Shown here piece by piece: positions 42,641-53,281 of a stretch of 64,000 nucleotides of DNA. The position numbers and the translations under genes were made by a program. The notes beneath the pieces are model-generated. The model saw nothing but the letters and a program-made list of their open reading frames with translations, did not search any database and was not told the origin of the DNA. Position 1 is the stretch's first letter. Each line of letters opens with the position of its first letter. This DNA is from Paludibacteraceae bacterium (GTDB lineage Bacteria > Bacteroidota > Bacteroidia > Bacteroidales > Paludibacteraceae). Location: assembly GCA_016937795.1 (NCBI GenBank), contig JAFGVV010000046.1:84285-148284 (forward strand), given 5' to 3'.

Positions 42641-44242
42641 ATGACTAAAAATCTGAAATATCTCATTTTAGCAATTTTTGCTTTACAATTGTCAGCATGT
42701 TCCGACTGGCTTACCCTCGAACCGGAGGATGGAGTTACCCGTGAGGAATTCTGGCAAACCAAAGAACATGTAAATTCTGCAGTAGTTGGTTGTTATATAT
42801 CGATGCAGGCATTTACGGTGGATAGAATGTTTGCCTGGGGTGAATTCAGGGCAGACATGCTCGAAAATGGCGCTGTGATTGACAATAGCATCAACAATAT
42901 ATTCGATGGCGAGATTTCGCCCGAAAATCCCATTGTAAACTGGTCGGGCTTCTACAATGTAATTAACAATTGTAATACTGTACTTAAATTTGCCCCTGAT
43001 GTGCGCAAAATTGATGGCACATTTACCGAAAAGCAATTAAAAGAATACGAAGCCGAAGCACTCACTATTCGTGCCATGATGTACTTTTACCTTGTTCGCG
43101 CTTTCAGAGATGTACCAATGACTCTTGATGCCTATTACTCCGATGACCAGGATTTGTATCTGCCTAAAACATCGGGCGAAGTCATTCTGGACACTTTGGT
43201 GCACGATCTTCGTATTGCCATAGCCAACGCTCCTTTAAGTTATTCAGGAAACGATAAAACTAAAAGTCGTGTAACAAGTTGGGCAGCCCGCGCCCTGCTT
43301 GCCGACATTTTTCTATGGCAGGAAAGATATGCCGAAGCCAACACATTGTGCGACGAAGTAATCGGGTCAAACCGTTATAGCTTAATTCCGGTCGAAAAAT
43401 TCCCCATAGAAGTGGGCGAAGGCGGTATCATCATCGACACAGTGACTGTTGCCAACGAATCGGATGCAGACAAGATGTTTGTACAAAGTTATGTAAACGG
43501 AGCCTCGGTAGAATCAATCTTCGAAATTCCATTTACTACCGATTTCACAAATCCGTTTTACAGTTTATTAGGGCCCTCCATAAATCGTGTTCGTCCAAAA
43601 ATTGATATTATGGATGGAACCATCTTTCCCGAACCTGCTTATACATCGGCTGCCGAAGCTACCGACATACGTGGACTTGGCTGTTCCTTCCGCGCCAATC
43701 TTGTTTGGAAATATGTAGGAACCGGCCGCACAGGCGACCCACGCACAGCCACAAACTACACAACACCCTGGATTATGTACAAATACTCTGACATTTTACT
43801 AATAAAAGCTGAAGCATTAAACCAAATAGGATTACAAACCAGCAACGAGAGTGCACAGAATTATTACAAAGCAGCGATAACTGCCATGAATAAAGTACGC
43901 GAAGCACGTAACGCTGTAAATACAGCCGATTACAAATTTGTAGAAAACGACGTGGAAGGTAAAATGCTCGAAAAAGCTATTCTGCAAGAACGCGCACGTG
44001 AATTTGCTTACGAGGGAAAACGCTGGTTCGATGTATTGCGTCATGCCAAACGAAATGATTATGGCGATAATAATATTCAATATCTGATAACTTTGGCCAT
44101 AAACAGCGCCACGCCTGAAAAATTAGGTAGTCTGATGGCAAAATACCGCGATCCGAGACACAACAGCCACTACTGGCCTATCTATATACACGAAATTGAA
44201 ACTAATAAGAATCTCACCCAGAACGAATTCTACGCAAAATAA
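42641..44242 (+). CDS. SusD/RagB-type substrate-binding lipoprotein (first pair)
   Basis: A 533-residue lipoprotein (QLSAC, Cys20) with the SusD start block DWLTLEPEDGVTREEFWQTKEHVNSAV. TPR-like helices of the SusD fold are seen in LKEYEAEALTIRAMMYFYLVRAFRDVPMT, and the C-terminal conserved region is ILQERAREFAYEGKRWFDVLRHAKR. SusD proteins cap the SusC barrel and bind the substrate at the cell surface. It directly follows its SusC partner. The gene after it is another fasciclin lipoprotein, not a hydrolase, which sets this locus apart from a common polysaccharide utilisation locus. Confidence 0.95.
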   Translation: MTKNLKYLILAIFALQLSACSDWLTLEPEDGVTREEFWQTKEHVNSAVVGCYISMQAFTVDRMFAWGEFRADMLENGAVIDNSINNIFDGEISPENPIVNWSGFYNVINNCNTVLKFAPDVRKIDGTFTEKQLKEYEAEALTIRAMMYFYLVRAFRDVPMTLDAYYSDDQDLYLPKTSGEVILDTLVHDLRIAIANAPLSYSGNDKTKSRVTSWAARALLADIFLWQERYAEANTLCDEVIGSNRYSLIPVEKFPIEVGEGGIIIDTVTVANESDADKMFVQSYVNGASVESIFEIPFTTDFTNPFYSLLGPSINRVRPKIDIMDGTIFPEPAYTSAAEATDIRGLGCSFRANLVWKYVGTGRTGDPRTATNYTTPWIMYKYSDILLIKAEALNQIGLQTSNESAQNYYKAAITAMNKVREARNAVNTADYKFVENDVEGKMLEKAILQERAREFAYEGKRWFDVLRHAKRNDYGDNNIQYLITLAINSATPEKLGSLMAKYRDPRHNSHYWPIYIHEIETNKNLTQNEFYAK

Positions 44243-44275
44243 AAACCTTACTTCAAAAAAAACATTGAACGCCTT

Positions 44276-46036
44276 ATGAATAAAACACATTATAAACTAA
44301 AATCAGCACTCTGGCTTGCAGCCTTAGTAAGCATTTTCGTCTTCGGTTCGTGCGACGATTACATGAAAGGCAAAACCTTTCTTACCTCGGATGAAGTAAT
44401 GGTGGATGAATATATCGAACAACGCGACTCGTCAATGTCGGATTTTTTGAAGGTGGCCGACAAAGCCGGATTTCGTGGCATGCTGCATGCATACGGCACT
44501 AACACTTGCTTTATTCCCACCAACGAAGCACTCAGCGTGTATTGTAGCCGTTTGGGTATCGACTCGCTACAACAATTGCCTGTGGATGAACTCGAAAAAT
44601 TTATGAAATTCCACATTGTGCGCGATACTATTCAGAGTTCCGAATTTGTGGATGGACGACTTGTCACAGCCACTATGCTCGGTAAATACCTGACCACACG
44701 CACTGTACAGGAAGGTGGAAACGACCCTGTGATTCGCATTAACCGTCAGGCCGACATTGTGCAGAAGGACATCCGCGTAGCCAATGGCATTATTCACAAA
44801 ATAAACTATGTGCTTACACCAAATCCTAAAACTGTAGGGGAAATGATTCAGGAGCTCCCTGATATCTACTCACTTTTTAAATCTGTAATCACAGAATCGG
44901 GAATGATCGACACACTCATTCAGAATAAAGCAGAAGGCCAATGGTTTACTGTTTTTCTGCAATCGGATGCAGCTTTTGCTACCGCAGGTATTACCGACCG
45001 CACTTCGCTGATTGAAAAACTGAAAGTAGCACAACCCGATTTCGAGAACGACGAAGCCAAACTAATCGATATTTACAGCAAATATCTCATTGTAAAACGA
45101 TTGGCTTATGTGGCCGATTTAAGTATGTCGAGTGCAGAACTTACCATGGCAACCAATCAGGTACTTACATTTAAAAACAGTAAAGATTCGCTTATTGTAA
45201 ACGAATATCAAACGCTAACCAAATTCGAAAAAGGGATTCCTGTGGATAAGAATTCGGAATGGACAGACCTGAGTTGCTACAATGGCGTAATGATTGACCT
45301 CGAAGGCTACATACAACCTGTAAAACGTGGCCCCGAAGCCATTTACTGGCAACTTACCGACCAGCCCGAGATTAAGAAAATGAAGGAATACCGCAAAAAA
45401 GGTTCATGGTATGTTTTCCGTCCGGGCGACCTCTCGGAACTACAGTTTGGTGGAAAAAATAATCCAACTATTACTTATGTAGTGGATAATGCTTTTAGCG
45501 AAAAAAACCAGTATGTAAACTACGATTACTTCGAAATACCAATGCGTCCTACTGTCATTCAGTGGATAGAGATTAAAACACCTGTGCTCACTGAAGGAGT
45601 GTACAATGTGTGGATATGCTGGCGTCGTGGTGGCAACAACAATAAGTTCAAAACCACTTTTAAACAAGAAGGAAAAGAAGACCAGGTACTGCCAAATGTA
45701 TTCGACCTTGGGGAGTATTTCAACACCGACAACACTCCAGAAGTGAACCTGAACAATGGCATGAAACAATACAATGCCAAACAAAAAATCAGTGTTGTAT
45801 GTAGCCGCAACAGTGGAGCTATCAAAGTGGAATATACTGGTCGTCACACGCTCAGATTCGACGCCCTGAGCGGAAATAGTCAGCCTGCCTGGTGGGATAT
45901 GATACAGTTTATACCTGTGGAACAAAATCAGCTTTGGCCACGCTTCGACATTGAAGGAAATGCCATTTATCCGGGCACAGCATGCGAATTGATTGCACCA
46001 ACCGACCAGGTTTGTGTGGGCGATTTGTTAAACTAA
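44276..46036 (+). CDS. Fasciclin lipoprotein with C-terminal beta-sandwich domain
   Basis: A 586-residue lipoprotein (VFGSC, Cys26, followed by DDYM). FAS1 repeats are at about 40-185 (TNTCFIPTNEALSVYCSRLG ... VANGIIHKINYVLTP) and 195-355 (WFTVFLQSDAAFATAGITDR). Residues about 415-570 form another domain, with VLTEGVYNVWICWRRGG, KEDQVLPNVFDLGEYFN and WWDMIQFIPVEQNQLWPRFDIEGN. It resembles a stretch of the T9SS-secreted protein at 53282-56068 (LNAGSYNIYISHRVSG ... NLDMLQFIPVDMD). The common order suggests a carbohydrate- or matrix-binding beta-sandwich. It lies 33 bases after susD and belongs to the same transcript. Confidence 0.85.
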   Translation: MNKTHYKLKSALWLAALVSIFVFGSCDDYMKGKTFLTSDEVMVDEYIEQRDSSMSDFLKVADKAGFRGMLHAYGTNTCFIPTNEALSVYCSRLGIDSLQQLPVDELEKFMKFHIVRDTIQSSEFVDGRLVTATMLGKYLTTRTVQEGGNDPVIRINRQADIVQKDIRVANGIIHKINYVLTPNPKTVGEMIQELPDIYSLFKSVITESGMIDTLIQNKAEGQWFTVFLQSDAAFATAGITDRTSLIEKLKVAQPDFENDEAKLIDIYSKYLIVKRLAYVADLSMSSAELTMATNQVLTFKNSKDSLIVNEYQTLTKFEKGIPVDKNSEWTDLSCYNGVMIDLEGYIQPVKRGPEAIYWQLTDQPEIKKMKEYRKKGSWYVFRPGDLSELQFGGKNNPTITYVVDNAFSEKNQYVNYDYFEIPMRPTVIQWIEIKTPVLTEGVYNVWICWRRGGNNNKFKTTFKQEGKEDQVLPNVFDLGEYFNTDNTPEVNLNNGMKQYNAKQKISVVCSRNSGAIKVEYTGRHTLRFDALSGNSQPAWWDMIQFIPVEQNQLWPRFDIEGNAIYPGTACELIAPTDQVCVGDLLN

Positions 46037-46081
46037 TCATTAATGCTCTTTATTAAATCAGAAAAGTAAAAACATAATATT

Positions 46082-47764
46082 ATGAAACATCTCAGAAAAT
46101 GCAGCCTGCTACTATCCCTGTTTCTAACAGTTATATTCTGGCAGGGTTGTAATGAAAGTGCATGGGAAAATCGCCTTAACAATGAAATTAACACCAACAA
46201 GGACTTGTTTGAAGTACTTTCATCAAAACCCGAACTGTCAGTTTTTATTTCGATGCTGAACAAAACCGGCTACAGCGAAATATTAAAAACAGCCAATAGT
46301 TTTACCGTTTTTGCACCCGAAAATCCGGCATGGAGTGCTATCGACACATCAAATGTGGATTTGATTCAAAAAACAGTTGGAATGCTCATTGCTTATAACA
46401 GCTATTTCAGCGATAACAATGCCCTATATACACAACTCAAAGCTGTGAACACCAAAAGCATTGTTTACAATGCACAACATAAAACTTTCAACACAGCAAA
46501 AATCATCACTGCCGATATTCCCGCTGCCAATGGAGTAATACACATTACAGACAAACTCATTGACCGAAAGGAAAACATTTGGGATCATTTATCAGAAAAA
46601 ACCGATAATGAGCAGTTTGTGTATATCAACAAACTGAACACCCGCATTATGGACGAAGAAAAAAGCATTGCTACAGGTGTGTATCCCGATGGTAAAACCA
46701 AATACGACACTGTTTGGAAAAACATTAATCATTTCCTTGAAAAGTATCCCCTCGACAATGAGGATTCAACTTACACATACATCGTATTGAAAAATTCAAA
46801 TTTCAATCTGATTTATAACAAATACAAACCATATTTTAACTTAGGGACTGAGTTGCGTACCGACTCGGCGACACGATTCAACCTTTGTCAGGATTTCGTA
46901 TTGAGAGGAATAGTAGATATCACAAAAACCGATTCGGTAACAAATGTGGATGGCATACGCATCAGCACCCGTGATTTACAAATTACCGATATGTACGATG
47001 CTTCAAACGGAAGAGTTTATATGGCCGATCAGATTGACATAAAACTTAAAAACAAAATCAAACCCATCAAAATTGAAGGTGAGCATTTTACAGGTGCAAG
47101 TAATTCGAATTATGTATTAACCCGCTACAAACGTTGGGCAAGTGGCGAGCGCGACATTGCCGTATCGGCTGCCGAAACACAATCAGACTCACTTTGGCGA
47201 AAAATACCTTTGGCGCCCGATTCTGTAGTAAGAAAAGACAGTGTAGCCTCCAAAACATATTTTATAAACAGTAATCTGGTAGCCAATATCAATAATTTCC
47301 ATATCGAATACAAAGCGAATGTAAATTCGTGCAATTACGATGTGTATTATGTAGCTTTCGACGACATTGCCGACCATGCTGATAATACATATACTAACTT
47401 TGGGGTGTATCAGATTATTCAGAAACTCTTTGTTTCAATGCCGGGTGCGAAAAAACTCACATTCGGTATTCCCGACAATACACGTGGGGTAGAAAACAAT
47501 TATCTGGGTACTTCGATGTGCTTTGTGGGAAAAGGTATGGCCGGAGTACATGAACTAACAAAACTGCGTCAGCACACCTTACAACTGCCTGCGCAAACAG
47601 TGCTCGAGTCTATTGCGGGCGATGCTGCTGAATTGCTTCGTGTAAACCGAACAGGCGAAATGACCATGTGGCTTTGTAACACCGCTCGCAGCAATGCCTC
47701 CAGTCGTCAGGGTTTACTGTTTCTCGATTATATATTATTAGTACCACGAATTACCGAAGAGTAA
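46082..47764 (+). CDS. Fasciclin domain lipoprotein (third)
   Basis: A 560-residue lipoprotein (FWQGC, Cys23). FAS1 features are clear at about 35-165 (FTVFAPENPAWSAIDTSN ... IPAANGVIHITDKLI) and weaker at 170-320 (YTYIVLKNSNFNLIYNKYKPYF). A C-terminal domain of about 200 residues (IEGEHFTGASNSNYVLTRYKRWASGERDI ... MTMWLCNTARSNASSRQGLLFLDYILLVP) differs from that of the preceding fasciclin gene at sequence level but has the same relative place and the same kind of beta-sandwich ending. It lies 45 bases downstream of the second fasciclin gene and 67 bases upstream of the second susC. Confidence 0.82.
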   Translation: MKHLRKCSLLLSLFLTVIFWQGCNESAWENRLNNEINTNKDLFEVLSSKPELSVFISMLNKTGYSEILKTANSFTVFAPENPAWSAIDTSNVDLIQKTVGMLIAYNSYFSDNNALYTQLKAVNTKSIVYNAQHKTFNTAKIITADIPAANGVIHITDKLIDRKENIWDHLSEKTDNEQFVYINKLNTRIMDEEKSIATGVYPDGKTKYDTVWKNINHFLEKYPLDNEDSTYTYIVLKNSNFNLIYNKYKPYFNLGTELRTDSATRFNLCQDFVLRGIVDITKTDSVTNVDGIRISTRDLQITDMYDASNGRVYMADQIDIKLKNKIKPIKIEGEHFTGASNSNYVLTRYKRWASGERDIAVSAAETQSDSLWRKIPLAPDSVVRKDSVASKTYFINSNLVANINNFHIEYKANVNSCNYDVYYVAFDDIADHADNTYTNFGVYQIIQKLFVSMPGAKKLTFGIPDNTRGVENNYLGTSMCFVGKGMAGVHELTKLRQHTLQLPAQTVLESIAGDAAELLRVNRTGEMTMWLCNTARSNASSRQGLLFLDYILLVPRITEE

Positions 47765-47831
47765 TTTGAAACTTTAGATTAAAAAAACAATCTCTTTTCC
47801 AATTTTATAGGATAGGGTAAAATATATACAG

Positions 47832-50800
47832 ATGAAAAGAATCAGATATTATATCGCGTTATTCAGCTTTATGGCAGTACTCCATGCACCGGTTTTAGCA
47901 CGCGACATTGTGACCGATACAGAAATCAGCGGAACTGTTTATCAGACTGCAAACGGGAAACCGCTGGCAGGAGCACAGGTTTCGATACCGGGAGTAGCCT
48001 CGGCAACAACCTCCGAAGATGGAGTTTATCGTTTACGTCGCTCATTTAGCTCTGCTGTTATGTTAATAAAGGCACCGGGATTTGTAACTAAACAAATACC
48101 AATAAGAGGTCGCACATCCATTAATATTTGGTTGATTGACGACAGCTTCAATGATGTATACGGTGAAATTGTGCTTCCATTTGTCAAAAAAGACAAACTC
48201 AGAGCCACACAGTCGGTATCCACTCACAGCAATCGTCGCGATTATCAAAGTGGGTCGGCTACAGTGGAAAACATTTTGCAATCGGGAGTAAATGGTCTGA
48301 ACACAGTATCGCGCTCGGGAATGCCGGGAGCAGGCGCCAATTTGTTTCTGAATGGTATCAATTCGATACATAGCAACAATCAGCCACTTATCGTAGTAGA
48401 TGGACTTATTTACGACAATCAACCATTTGCTTCGCTTATAGGCGGAAACAGCTCATCGGCACTTTCCGATATTGCAGTGCACGACATCGACAACATTACA
48501 ATACTGAAAGATGGCGGCTCGGTGTATGGATCGAAAGGAGCCAACGGTGTCATTCTGATCAACACTATTCAGGCTCGCGAAGCTGCTACACGAATTGATT
48601 TCCACGCATACTCAGGTGTAAACTTCGAACCGGACACAAAATACAAAATGTTAGATGCCTGGTCATACAAAAACTATCTGACCGACATGCTCCTTTCGCA
48701 GGGAATGAGTACAACCCAAATACAAGCTTTGCCATATATTAATCAGGAGAAACCAACAGTTGAAAACTGGGGCATATCGGGCAACAAAGACTATTATCGC
48801 TACAATCAGCAAACCGATTGGCAGGATGAGGTTTTCCGCACTTCGCTCAACAGCAATTATCACGTAAACATTACGGGAGGAAACGAAAAAACTCTTTTTG
48901 CCTTTGGTGTTGGCTATCTCGGCCACGAGGGACTTGTGGAAAATACTTCATTCAATCGCTACTCGACACGTGCAAACGCAAAAATAAAAATGACCGACTG
49001 GTTCAGACTGAATGCCAATGTGAGCTTTGTATATTCGGAGCGCGATTTAAAGTTTGAAGGAGCCGACCAGAACTTCAACCCGGTAATGGCAGCTTTGGTG
49101 AAAGCTCCGTTTACATCGGCCAAGGTGTATAATGTGATTGGACAGGAAACACCAAACCTCGAAGGGGTAGATATGTTCAATATTTCAAACCCAACAGCCA
49201 TTATCAACAACAGCAAGTCGGAAAGCAACCGTTTTCGCTTTAACGGAGGTGTTGATGCCGAAATAAAATTCACTTCGTTCCTGAAAGCAAATTTCATATT
49301 CGGCCTTACTTCCGATAAAGTAACAAAAGAAAGTGTATTCCTTCCTAACGCAGGTGTATTCCATCCGGCTTTAGCAAGTGGCGAAATTACGAATCAGTCG
49401 CAACAACTGCGCAATAGTTTCTCACTTGTGAATACTGAAGGCATGCTTAGTTACGAAAAAAACTTCGACGAGACACAAAATGTCACAGCACGCATAGGAT
49501 CGCGCATACTCACTGCTAAAAACGAACTCGACTGGGGAAAAGCCTTCAACACTTCGAGCGACGAAATGAAAACATTAGGCGACGGGCGCAACACACTGGC
49601 TCAGGTAGGTGGCATGCTCGGTAGCTGGGCCTCCGTGTCCAATTACCTGAATCTGGAATATGCACACAGTAACCGATATTTTATATCCATTAATGCCGCT
49701 CTCGATGGTTCGTCGCGCTTTGGTAAAAATGCTGATGGAATTCGGATTTCGAACAACGTATTCGGACTTTTCCCTTCGCTGAATGCTGCATGGATAGTAA
49801 CAGGCGAGAAATTTATGGCCAATCAGGATTTCTTCGACCTGCTAAAAGTTCGTGCTGGTTATAGCGTAAGTGGAAACGATGACATTGGTAACTACTCAGC
49901 ACGCTACTATTACGAACCTCAGGTTTTGCTTGGTGCTTATGGCCTTGTCCGTGCTAATATTCCTAACGACAAACTAAAATGGGAAACAAACCGCAAGGCA
50001 ACTGTGGGTCTCGACTTTGCTATGTTTAAAGAGCGTCTCAATCTGAGTGTGGATTTGTATAACTCAATCACAAGCGACCTGATCAGCATCAACGCCATCA
50101 CACCAGCCACAGGTATGAGCGTAACACTTAGTAACGATGGCTCGTTGCGCAACAGAGGTATAGATGTAAATATCAACGGACGTGTGATCGACCGTAATGA
50201 TTTTAAATGGGATTTGGGACTGAATATCTCACATTATAAAAACACATTGCTCTCTATTGCAAACAACCAAAAAATCACACAGGCTGCAAACGGGTTTGTG
50301 ATTAGCAAAACAGGTGCGCCTGTAGCTCAGTTCTATGGTTATCAAACCGATGGAATACTGAACTCGGCCGACGAAGCTACAGAAGCCGGACTTTCGATAC
50401 AAAAAACCGATGGTACGCTTGTTCCATTTACTGCCGGTGATGTGAAATTTGTGGATCGCGATAAAAACAATATTATCGACGAAAATGATATGACTGTCAT
50501 TGGAAATCCAAATCCGGATGTGTTTGGCTCGCTCAACAGTCTTTTTATTTGGAAACGTTTCAGCATGAATACTGTATTTACTTATTCGATTGGATCTGAA
50601 GTATATAACCTTATACGTTCGGAAATTGAATCGCTGAGCAACACCGACAATCAAACCATTGCAGCTCAGTATCGCTGGAAAACAAACGGACAGGAAACTT
50701 TAATTCCGAAAGCCGTGTGGGGCGACCCTATGCAAAACAGCCGCTTCTCCGACCGCTGGATTGAAGATGGTTCATATGTGCGCCTTAAATCGCTCACATT

Positions 50801-51002
50801 TGCTTACGACATACCACTTAACACAAAATTAATCAACAATTTACAGATTTATCTCACAGGCAACAACCTACTGACTTTCACCAAATATCTGGGCTACGAC
50901 CCTGAATTCAGCACAAGTCAGAATCCTGTGTTTGCGGGTATCGACACTGGTGTAAGTGCACAACCACGCACATTACTTTTTGGTATAAAACTTGGTTTGT
51001 AA
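47832..51002 (+). CDS. SusC/RagA-type TonB-dependent outer membrane transporter (second pair)
   Basis: A 1056-residue outer membrane protein with signal peptide (MAVLHAPVLA) and N-terminal regulatory-like domain (GTVYQTANGKPLAGAQVSIPG). The plug is divergent: VENILQSGVNGLNTVSRSG, LFLNGINSIHSNNQPLIVVDGLIYD and ILKDGGSVYGSKGANGVILI. The barrel follows and ends in GIKLGL, with terminal Leu rather than the usual aromatic residue. An unusually long segment between regulatory domain and plug (about residues 100-130) replaces the typical conserved linker. It pairs with the susD gene that follows. It is divergent enough from the first SusC to suggest another cargo or an old duplication. Confidence 0.93.
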   Translation: MKRIRYYIALFSFMAVLHAPVLARDIVTDTEISGTVYQTANGKPLAGAQVSIPGVASATTSEDGVYRLRRSFSSAVMLIKAPGFVTKQIPIRGRTSINIWLIDDSFNDVYGEIVLPFVKKDKLRATQSVSTHSNRRDYQSGSATVENILQSGVNGLNTVSRSGMPGAGANLFLNGINSIHSNNQPLIVVDGLIYDNQPFASLIGGNSSSALSDIAVHDIDNITILKDGGSVYGSKGANGVILINTIQAREAATRIDFHAYSGVNFEPDTKYKMLDAWSYKNYLTDMLLSQGMSTTQIQALPYINQEKPTVENWGISGNKDYYRYNQQTDWQDEVFRTSLNSNYHVNITGGNEKTLFAFGVGYLGHEGLVENTSFNRYSTRANAKIKMTDWFRLNANVSFVYSERDLKFEGADQNFNPVMAALVKAPFTSAKVYNVIGQETPNLEGVDMFNISNPTAIINNSKSESNRFRFNGGVDAEIKFTSFLKANFIFGLTSDKVTKESVFLPNAGVFHPALASGEITNQSQQLRNSFSLVNTEGMLSYEKNFDETQNVTARIGSRILTAKNELDWGKAFNTSSDEMKTLGDGRNTLAQVGGMLGSWASVSNYLNLEYAHSNRYFISINAALDGSSRFGKNADGIRISNNVFGLFPSLNAAWIVTGEKFMANQDFFDLLKVRAGYSVSGNDDIGNYSARYYYEPQVLLGAYGLVRANIPNDKLKWETNRKATVGLDFAMFKERLNLSVDLYNSITSDLISINAITPATGMSVTLSNDGSLRNRGIDVNINGRVIDRNDFKWDLGLNISHYKNTLLSIANNQKITQAANGFVISKTGAPVAQFYGYQTDGILNSADEATEAGLSIQKTDGTLVPFTAGDVKFVDRDKNNIIDENDMTVIGNPNPDVFGSLNSLFIWKRFSMNTVFTYSIGSEVYNLIRSEIESLSNTDNQTIAAQYRWKTNGQETLIPKAVWGDPMQNSRFSDRWIEDGSYVRLKSLTFAYDIPLNTKLINNLQIYLTGNNLLTFTKYLGYDPEFSTSQNPVFAGIDTGVSAQPRTLLFGIKLGL

Positions 51003-51119
51003 ACCATTTGCCAAAACATTTAATATTGATATTAAAAAACAAAAGAATCAGCTTCATATGAAACGAATCCAATGCAAACAGGACGAGTTCCATACGACCT
51101 CAAAAAAAATTATTATCGT

Positions 51120-52994
51120 ATGAAAATCATAAATAAAACATCAATTCTACTTTTCGCCACTGCGATTGTATGTTCGTTTGCCTCGTGCGACGACCTGCTG
51201 AATCCGGATGCCACACAGGTAGTGGAGCAAAACGAAAATTATAAAAATGTGTACGATGCCGACAATGCCATCTGGGGACTGTACGGGAAGTTTTCGCAAC
51301 TTGCCGAACATGTGGTTGTGCTCAACGAGCTCCGAGCCGACCTTATGGATGTGACTTCTAATGCTACTAACGATCAGGTGGCACTTAACGAACACAATAC
51401 GACTAAAGAAAATGTGTATTGCGACCCCACTCCATTTTACAATGTCATTCTCAATGCAAACGATATTATTTCGAATTTCGATAAAATGCTGGCCGAAAAT
51501 AAAATCTCGCGCGAAAACTACGACCCGCGTTATGCAGATGTGGTTGCTGTACGCTGCTGGACGTATTTTCAACTGGCTATGCATTTCAAAAACATTCCTT
51601 ATGTCACCAATCCGCTCGAATCGATTGACGCACTCAATAACTCTGCTAATTTTCCTGAAAAAAATATCGACGAGTTGATTCTTGTGCTGATTGATGAAAT
51701 GCGTGCACTCCCTACCCTTTCAGAAAACACACTTTCGTCGTTTTATGGAAAAACGATTCAGGACAACAGCAAGTCATTTTATCTGAATCTGCAATTTCTG
51801 AACAAAAGACTTTTGCTGGGCGACTTATATCTCTGGAATAATCAATATGTGGAAGCTGCTACACAGTACAAAGCCTACATGAACGATGCTGATGCAACGA
51901 GCGCTAAAACTCAAATTAAAAACAAAGTAAGCGGTTGGGTTTGGGCAGGAAACAACGAGCCCCGATTCCAGATTTGCTATCAACGTTTCAAAGATCAGGA
52001 CGTGTCGTCGTATCGCAATATGTGGAAAGAAATTTTCTCACGCAATTCCACCGATGCTGGTAGCTCAGGCGGCGTGGGCCTGCTTGACGAGATGATATGG
52101 ATGATTAGTTACAGTGGCGCTGCCAATTCTTCGAGTCCGTTTATAAAACTCTTTGCGAACACCGGCCAGGGCGAATATCAGTTAAAACCATCTGCTTACG
52201 CCATAGATAGCTTGTGGGAAACTCAGGTACAACAATCGAACGGTTTTGTTTTCGATGGTCGTGGACGCGAATCGTCGTTCGATATAATCAACGGCGAACC
52301 CGTAGTACTGAAGTATCTTTACGACTATTACAATAATCAATCGATAGATGGAAACAAAACCATTCACCTGAATTACGACCTTATTTCGAACCAGTATTCA
52401 AAACCGGGAAAATGGTTTTTGTATCGTGCCGGATTGCTGCATCTGCGTTTTGCCGAAGCAGCCAACCGTGCAGGTTACCCCCGTTTAGCATACGCACTTC
52501 TTAACAATGGAGTAAAAGCCAACTACGACTGGCCGCGCTCCAACGGAAGTCTACGCGTTGACAAAGAAGGCATACAATACAGCAGTTTTCCACCTGTAAA
52601 CGACAGTACTGCTGCAGAACCTTATCCGGAGCCCTTTTACCTCGATGCCCGCCAGAACGATGCTCCCTACACTTTCCTTCGCTCGCCATGGCGCGACAAT
52701 TCGGGAATTCGCGGACGTGCATATCTTGTGAACATACAGAAACCCGACTGGGTTGTAAATAAATCCGACTCTATTCAGTGGATTGAGCAAGCCCTTTTGA
52801 AAGAGGCTGCACTGGAATGTGGTTTCGAAGGACAGCGATGGGGCGACTTGCTCAGAATATCGCGTCGCAATGCCAACGGAGACTTAAACCTTACAGCCTC
52901 ATTTGTAAAACAACAGCTGAATAAAAAATTCGAGGCTGCAGGAAAAGGAACTGTAAACCTCACTTCAAACAATTTGTTTCTTGAAATGAAATAA
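51120..52994 (+). CDS. SusD/RagB-type substrate-binding lipoprotein (second pair)
   Basis: A 624-residue lipoprotein. I used the ATG at 51120 because it yields a clean signal peptide ending in SFASC (Cys23). The upstream start at 51072 adds residues from the leader. The SusD start block is DDLLNPDATQVVEQNENYKNVYDADNAIWGLYG and the C-terminal block is QWIEQALLKEAALECGFEGQRWGDLLRISRRN. TPR-like helices sit between. It is longer than the first SusD. It is the last gene of the operon, which closes with the terminator at 53048. Confidence 0.93.
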   Translation: MKIINKTSILLFATAIVCSFASCDDLLNPDATQVVEQNENYKNVYDADNAIWGLYGKFSQLAEHVVVLNELRADLMDVTSNATNDQVALNEHNTTKENVYCDPTPFYNVILNANDIISNFDKMLAENKISRENYDPRYADVVAVRCWTYFQLAMHFKNIPYVTNPLESIDALNNSANFPEKNIDELILVLIDEMRALPTLSENTLSSFYGKTIQDNSKSFYLNLQFLNKRLLLGDLYLWNNQYVEAATQYKAYMNDADATSAKTQIKNKVSGWVWAGNNEPRFQICYQRFKDQDVSSYRNMWKEIFSRNSTDAGSSGGVGLLDEMIWMISYSGAANSSSPFIKLFANTGQGEYQLKPSAYAIDSLWETQVQQSNGFVFDGRGRESSFDIINGEPVVLKYLYDYYNNQSIDGNKTIHLNYDLISNQYSKPGKWFLYRAGLLHLRFAEAANRAGYPRLAYALLNNGVKANYDWPRSNGSLRVDKEGIQYSSFPPVNDSTAAEPYPEPFYLDARQNDAPYTFLRSPWRDNSGIRGRAYLVNIQKPDWVVNKSDSIQWIEQALLKEAALECGFEGQRWGDLLRISRRNANGDLNLTASFVKQQLNKKFEAAGKGTVNLTSNNLFLEMK

Positions 52995-53047
52995 GTAATA
53001 GGAATAGCAGTGGCATCTTGAACAAAAAACATTCTTTTTTTTCATCA

Positions 53048-53086
53048 ACACCCGACAGCACTACTGTGCCTGCCGGGTGTTTTTTA
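53048..53086 (+). terminator. Rho-independent terminator of the fasciclin-SusCD operon
   Basis: ACACCCG-a-CAG pairs with CTG-c-CGGGTGT, followed by a T run. Confidence 0.82.
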
Positions 53087-53234
53087 TTCAGAAATCCACT
53101 CTTCTATACTGATAATCAGAAGAATTTAACTCAAGCACATAAACTGGTATTCGATATTAACCTACCTAAAACTCTTATGAACGAAATTACAAGAAATAAT
53201 ACGTTTTTACATTCCCTGAAATATACAGACAGGG

Positions 53235-53242
53235 TATTTTTG
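53235..53242 (+). promoter_or_regulatory. -7 element of the secreted T9SS protein gene
   Basis: TATTTTTG, a TAnnTTTG match, 40 bases before the ATG at 53282. Together with the terminator upstream it makes this gene a separate unit. The rest of the 52995-53281 spacer shows nothing else. Confidence 0.55.
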
Positions 53243-53281
53243 CAACATAATGATCAATTATAAACAACTAAATTTAATATC